This document shows, one piece after another, positions 58,632 through 64,000 of a stretch of 64,000 bases of DNA. A program made the translations under genes and the position numbers. How positions within the stretch are numbered: the stretch's first letter is position 1; each line of letters starts with the position of its first letter. Origin of the DNA: Aplectana chamaeleonis (Eukaryota > Nematoda > Chromadorea > Rhabditida > Cosmocercidae). The stretch lies in assembly GCA_029168955.1 (NCBI GenBank), contig JAPDOI010000040.1, positions 1,600,501 through 1,664,500 of the forward strand, given 5' to 3'. Below the pieces are notes generated by a model that saw only the letters and a list, made by a program, of their open reading frames with translations, was not told the DNA's origin and made no database searches.

Positions 58632-60420
58632 TTGCGCTACGCCTACCGGCTGATCACCCGTGGAGATAACGGTAGCCATGTGCACCAGAAGGAGCATCAC
58701 TTATCTGATGCAATTCGCGGGGCCATGAAGGCAGCCATCCTTGCTGGCCGAGTTAAAGACCACGTTCTATCAAACTTCACGCAAAGAAATTCTCCAGAAA
58801 ATCAGGCTAGAGATGCCCAGAGAAGAGCAGTTGACCATCTGAACCCTGCCGTCGCTCAGCTGGATGGTAGAGATCAGAAATATCTCGACCAGCACAAAAA
58901 AGAACAGTGGGAAAGGATTGACGGAACAGTTGAATTTTAGGACGGACAGTGGAGCTGCGTGGAAGATGCTTCGGAAACTATCGGGAAAGAGCTCGCCAGC
59001 CACCGTCTCCCCGCTATTGGGTTCGGTGATAACGTTTTCCAAGTCAGAAGAGGAAGCCGCCTACTCTCTCGGTAAAGGGATTTCTTTGTTATTGCGAGTA
59101 CAGAAGGCGAGATCCGCAGAATAGAGTGACAGTTGAGAGCTGTGCCGCCTCCAACTCATGGGCACGGCCGAAGCGTTCACTCTGGCGCAAGTATAGAAGA
59201 TTATAAAGGACATGCGGAACTCCCAAAGCTGTCGGGGTCGGACGGCATTTGTCCTGCTGTGTTGAAGAAATTCCCGACTGAGATCCTTCCGCTCATCGTT
59301 GATATGATTAACACTTCGTTTCAGCTCTTGCACTATTCCGCAGGAAACTGGAAGACAGCCAACGTCATCCCGTTGCCCCAAGCTTGGCAAATCTCCAGTC
59401 ATCAGTAGAGGGATATCGTCCTATTGGCTTGATGCTCACCTTTCGCCAAGGTGGCCGAAAGCTCGTGTCAGGATCTGGCGGAGCACAACGAGAAGCAGTT
59501 GACTTTCAACTTGGGTTCCGGCCTTCGTTCCACAACTACGGCGTTGCTGCATTACCAGCTATGCTATCGACGGGTTCAACTTTAACAAGCCATTGAGAAC
59601 TGTAGCTGTTGCATTGGATCTCACCAAGGCGGCTGATACAGTTGTATAGTCCTGTCCAGGCAGCATACTGGGTCGTCAATACCATCTTGGCAGAAGCGGT
59701 GGATATCGGCCTTCATTAAGGAGGTCTGCGAGCAAGGATCATGTTTCAGAACCATGTGCTCCAACTTGGTATTCCAATGGCGGCTAGAGTCCCTCAGGGC
59801 GAGGTTCTATGGCCATGGCCTTTTCAGTCTGTACCTCCGAAGATATACTGCAGGCCCCCACAGGACATCAAGGTCTTCGCGTATGCTGATGACGCCCAAC
59901 AATCGTAGTAATCGAGATCATGACTTACAGGTGGCCGTAATAAGATCAATGAGTACCTGATCACACTGAAGAGCTTTTTTCGACCACAAGATGCTGAGGA
60001 TCTCTGCGGCCAAGTCGTCTGTGTCCGTTCTCACGACGGACCCATCCGAGCACAGCGCTCATCCGGATGTTTGGAAAGCGAGCAGCAGGCAGAGACCGTT
60101 TGCCTGCTGCTCGCTTTCCCAAGCTACTCGGCTATTGTGCTGGATCCGTCACTCAAGTTTCATAAAAATACCGAGCAGATGCAGGCAGTCGTTAAAGCTA
60201 AGCTCAACGTTCTCAGGGCCCTGGGCGGCACTTTGTGGGGTAGCAGCAAGGGACTATACCCACAACGTATAAGGCAATTCTTCAGCCCGATCTGGGTACA
60301 CGCGCTGCACCGGTATGGCAACATCTCGTCTCAGAATCCTCCCGAACAAAAGATGCAACGAAGTACAAAATGCCCACTCTCCGTATCGCTACCGGATGTC
60401 CAAGGAGTTCCCTAATCAAG
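58632..60420 (+). pseudogene. Jockey-like reverse transcriptase, broken
   Basis: Pieces include 'LSGSDGICPAVLKKFP' (about 59229-59275), 'GNWKTANVIPLP' (about 59343) and 'VALDLTKAADTV' as motif A (about 59607-59642). Further on are a degenerate 'ARVPQGEVL' for motif B (about 59783), the YADD box at 59882-59893, and 'AYADD'-distal 'SAAKSSVSVLTTDPSE' (about 60001). The thumb includes 'NVLRALGGTLWGSSKG' (about 60208). The pieces occupy several frames, so the enzyme is not made. Confidence 0.82.
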
Positions 60421-60461
60421 CACCTGCATGCTGAGAACCGATCTAATACCAGTGAAGAAGC

Positions 60462-61129
60462 TTGCACTGTCAGCTCCAGGCACAGCAATTCCGCATCAAC
60501 ATTCTAATGCAACCAAATCACCCGTCGTGGAGAGTGCTAAGCTCCGTTAGAGAGAGAAGTATAAGAAAGCAATTTGCCGATGCTCCCAAACAAAGTCAAT
60601 TTGCAAAGATGGCACGACTCACAGCAAGAACGACTCCGTCTTTTTGCGCGAGGAGCACGCAAGTTCGTACGGTGTCATCTTGTTAAGGCGGCCATAAATT
60701 CTATACTGGGAGATATACCGCCCCCCCCGTCTGCACCTCAGAGTCTCAACTCGGAAGAAGGGCAAGATGCACGCTCGCATCGATACGCTGTGGTCACTCT
60801 ACAATGCTAATGTCTTAAGTCATGAGATTGACGGCAGCAAATCTGATGTGTGCCCGGACTGCGGTACCGTCAGCCACGATACCGCACATTTGTTCAACTG
60901 TCCGGAGAGACCTACCACGCTGACGCAATGGACCTATGGACAGATCCACTACTGGTCGCCCAGTTCCTCCGCCTATGACAAAACCTTCTATGTGGCTGCC
61001 AAGAAGAAGAAGAAACTCGGAGGTCGGTCTCAGACTGAGGAGTTGGCTCTTCTATTTCTTTGTTTTTATGGAAATATATTTGGACGGAATGTCCAGGAGT
61101 CACAGACGATTTGGTTGCCACCGCAGTAG
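60462..61129 (+). pseudogene. Jockey-like C-terminal region
   Basis: Frame 60767-61129 contains CPDCG, then H and C spaced as in the conserved zinc-binding end of jockey-like ORF2 (60851-60915). Upstream pieces at 60462-60810 cover the region before it. An AAG run at 60999-61014 may have arisen by slippage. The true 3' end of the element is not clear. Confidence 0.72.
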
Positions 61130-61130
61130 A

Positions 61131-61559
61131 GTCGAGAGCCCATAGCTATATGGAGCGCGAAGTTGGAGCGTAGAACCAATTCGAAGGTGTGCGCTCGATG
61201 CCTGTCTCCAGAACATTTTCGTTTCGCCAGTTTCCAACTTTAGAAACAACTTTCTGCTTGTCGCCGTAACTAACCACTGTATAGTTGTTTGTATATTGAA
61301 AACGGCAGGGGCTCACCAACTTGCCAGCAGCCATACTGTAAGAACGGCTGTATAACAAGCTACTGCGGTACTGGGGGTGATGGCCTGCGGATAACTATGC
61401 CAGCTGGCCGCGATGTTCGCCGCGGTCAGCGGTGATGAACCACCCTCACTGCGGACCGCGGCCAACACCGCCCCCCCCCCCAGCCGGGGGGATGCCCACC
61501 ATCCCCCCAGCGATCAAAAATATGCTGGGCTACGAAGAGTGACTCGAAGTCACCCTCCA
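61131..61559. other. Spacer, no gene recognised
   Basis: Sequence between the jockey-like remnant and a MITE. It includes a poly-C run at about 61470-61480 and a CCAGCCGGGGGGATG segment. No coding or RNA gene seen. Confidence 0.4.
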
Positions 61560-61726
61560 GGGGTGCGTTCCAGAAAGATTCTCATGGGAAGAAAATGGGT
61601 CTGATAAGATATAGCGAATGATAATCTAAGAGATAGGCTCATTTCATGCGGTCTCTCAATCTATTATTGGTCGGCTCTTATCAGCTTCATTTTTCCTCCA
61701 GTGGAAATCTTCTCGGAACGCAACCC
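61560..61726. mobile_element. MITE family 2, copy 3
   Basis: A 167-bp element has ends GGGGTGCGTTCC and the near-complement GGAACGCAACCC. The interior shares 'TCTGATAAGATA', 'GGCTCATTTCA' and 'TTGGTCGGCTCTTATCAG' with copy 1 at 11453-11620, 50 kb away. Similarity drops outside the ends. Confidence 0.83.
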
Positions 61727-63144
61727 AGGGCCGGCATGAGAATGCCGACTGAGGACTCGAGCAAGATGAGGCACCTTTTATACCGGCCGTGCACGTGATA
61801 AGCACATCGCGACGTGATCACCATCAATTGATAAAAACAACCGGCCTATTTGGGGAATGGTTATCCGATTCTCGGAAGTCTTATGCTGACATCTAGTTGT
61901 TGATACCGTATCGCTCAATTTGGCTGGATCCAAAACTTGTTTCATCATTGTACAGCATCCCTAATCAACAGGAAAAAGTGAGCTTCGACTTGTTTTCCCA
62001 CAGTGATTGGGCGCAAAGTAGGGCTAAAGTTGTTTTGAAGTCAATTCATAGTTGATGGTCTCCGACATAAGTCAATTCTTTGTTGAATTAAAGTAGTTTC
62101 AAGCTAAATTAGTTGAATTAAAGTTGATTTTTGCTGCTTATTGCTGGGGATCAAGGGATCTGGCCAAAAAGTTCTATGAGGTGGATGAATCAGGTTCCTC
62201 GTTTAAAGGGCAGTGTTCATGATAAAAAATGTGTCTTAGTTTTTTTACTAGGAATGGATAATGGAGGAGCACTGGAACGTTAACGTCGGAAAGGGCATGA
62301 AAACGAGCCAGGAAGAGCCCGAAGTTCCCCGTTTGCAGGCACAAAGACAGCCCCAAAAGCGCAATGCTTGCCCTCCGACATGAACAAATGATAACTCGAG
62401 ATTGTGAGATGGGCTGATGGTTTCCAATCGGTTACTCCGTCCCTCCCTCTATTATTCTCTTTCTCTCTCTCTTTATTCAGGTAAGCATGCATTCATTGGT
62501 TTCAAATGACGGAAGTTGCAAGTCTCTCGGACAGCTCGTCCACCATACTTCCCTAACTCCAAGTTTTGAGGACCATGCTCCGTTCCCAGAAGGATGTACG
62601 ATTCAGAGACATATATGGTTGGGTCCGTGAAAGCATTTCACCGAAAAATGGGATTTTAATTTCACCCGCACCTGGCAGGATGGTCGGGATCAGCTGCGCC
62701 TTCATTTCAGCTATTTTGATCTCAGTGACAAAATAATTATTGTAGGCACTGCTTCTACTGGCCGCTGTGAAGATTGCTTAAATTCAAAAAAAAAGCCGGA
62801 CAAAGTATTTGCGGAATCGATCAACTTCCTGTCCCAATTGTACCAACAGCCCACCAACCGAAGATAAACGGACCGGTTACATGAGTTCTCAGCTGGTTCA
62901 TCATGTCTAAAGAAAGCTGCTTTCACGCGATGACTTTGATATCACGCGGATTTGTAGTAATCGGTATGCTATTAGGAAGGTTTTTACGCAATTTCGGTTT
63001 TTTTAATGTGATAAGAATTCGATGATTGAAAGAAACACGTTCAGGAGACTCCCAGACAACCTAGAACTCGAAGGAACTGCTCTGATTACCCAGTGAATAT
63101 GGCTCATCAGTTACCGATTGGATTGGTTTAATTATACATTACAT
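61727..63144. other. Spacer, no gene recognised
   Basis: AT-rich sequence with short 'GTTGAATTAAAGT'-type repeats at about 62080-62130. No exon with a recognisable domain, no tRNA and no satellite unit was found. Confidence 0.4.
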
Positions 63145-63566
63145 GAGGTTCGCGATAAAATTGGTTTGCTGTGCTATCCTCATGGAAAGGTAGATCTAGC
63201 CATCACAAAAGTCAAAATAAGTATTAAAAATGGGAAAAAACGCTCTGGAACAACTTATTGCTTGGTGTCCTCCCGCCCCTTTCATCAGATATTTCTATAA
63301 ATGCCTGCTCTGCCATCTGTTATTTTGCTTCTTAAGTAATGTATGAACACTTCTGGAGCAAAATAAAATGCGGAAAAGCAAGCAGTAATGAAAATCTCGT
63401 TAATTACGGGACCGGCTGCCACCCGTAATTAGCCATTTTAGCTTGTTTTTGAGCATTTTCTCCTCAAATTTCCGTATTTTTTCACTTATTTTCAATTTTG
63501 CGATGACCAGATATGCATTCTCATGGTGAGTGCTCAAAAGTCGGTTTTATCGCGAACCCTGCCTTT
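63145..63566. mobile_element. Hairpin MITE, family 1, second full copy
   Basis: About 420 bp matching the element at 50468-50917 over its whole length. The right end, CGCGAACCCTGCCTTTA, is intact; the left end has lost the AAGGCAG and begins GAGGTTCGCGATAAAATTGG. The two halves are again complementary, including the central GTAATTA/TAATTAC region. Confidence 0.85.
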
Positions 63567-64000
63567 AGAAGCACAGTCCTACCTCGGAATCAAAACTTTG
63601 TTTACCTGCTTATCTTGAAGCAAATTTAACGCTGATCACAAAAGTGTCTCCAGAATCGCTCAGAAGTCACTACGAAAGGAGTTATGGCTCCTCAAAGATT
63701 CTGAATTTGGACGGCGAGAAGTTTGCGGACGAGTTGTCTCGAGCCTGTCCTTTCTCGTTATTCGCAGCCATCGTTTTGAAGCAGGTCACAAAATAAAGCC
63801 AGACCGAAAACAAATGGAAGAACATAGATTTGGAACAAAATCAATCTCGCTTCTCTTCCCTATTGAGACCGGAAGCTTGCCGGTGGGCGTCACCCATTTT
63901 TTCTTCCATGGGGGCGGGGTCGACTTTTTCCTTGCTTTTTCTCGCTTATGCGAGCGAATTGGGATTTCGCTCTTGGCAGGGTTGCTATACACTGCGATCG
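63567..64000. other. Spacer to window end, no gene recognised
   Basis: No domain, repeat family or RNA gene recognised. A gene continuing past the edge cannot be excluded. Confidence 0.35.

Larger units (their letters stand above)
57770..61130 (+). mobile_element. Decayed jockey-like LINE
   Basis: In order: an endonuclease region (57900-58560), the RT fingers region (58640-59400), the palm (59450-59900), the thumb and connection (59940-60420) and a C-terminal CPDCG...HDTAHLFNCPERP segment (60851-60915). Gene order and motifs fit jockey/CR1-type LINEs. The frame is broken by many stops and shifts. It is in the opposite orientation to the LINE at 53-56.5 kb. Confidence 0.86.

Overview
This window is eukaryotic, most likely from a nematode. 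The short introns (89 and 93 bp), the TTTTCAG splice acceptor and the non-LTR retrotransposon types fit a nematode. A secreted single Kunitz-domain gene resembles those abundant in hookworms and related strongylids, but the species cannot be fixed from the sequence. Only one convincing intact host gene is visible. The rest is satellite DNA, retrotransposons, small inverted-repeat elements and unassigned spacer.

Layout. 1-2.6 kb: half of a hairpin MITE, then a diverged block of a 42-bp minisatellite interrupted by a ~199-bp hAT-like MITE, then a TATG microsatellite. 2.63-9.18 kb: a structurally complete LTR retrotransposon inserted into that microsatellite. It has 631-bp LTRs differing at only 4 sites, TG...CA ends, a GTATG target duplication and a tRNA-Gly-type primer binding site. 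It carries a gag-like frame with zinc knuckles, broken in several places, and no recognisable pol. The octamer TAATACAG is scattered 19 times on its plus strand. 9.4-10.46 kb: a second minisatellite block in the opposite orientation. 10.85-13.74 kb: two PIF/Harbinger-like TIR elements (TTA and TAA target duplications), one with two further MITEs inside it, and a 639-bp palindrome.

13.8-47.65 kb: about 34 kb, roughly 800 copies, of the 42-bp minisatellite. The unit is 14 codons long and its consensus has no stop in five of six frames, so it yields reading frames of up to about 1,700 codons that I regard as artefacts. The left edge keeps a 21-bp periodicity, suggesting the 42-mer arose as a 21-bp dimer. 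Rare shared variants show higher-order duplication.

47.66-64 kb: mostly unassigned spacer, a full copy of the hairpin MITE, the Kunitz gene (three exons, TATA box, poly(A) signal), a decayed minus-strand APE-type LINE, fragments of that LINE and of a jockey-like LINE, a longer decayed plus-strand jockey-like LINE, and further MITE copies. The genes do not form a pathway. The window reads as a repeat-dominated, possibly heterochromatic stretch with one small secreted-protein gene.
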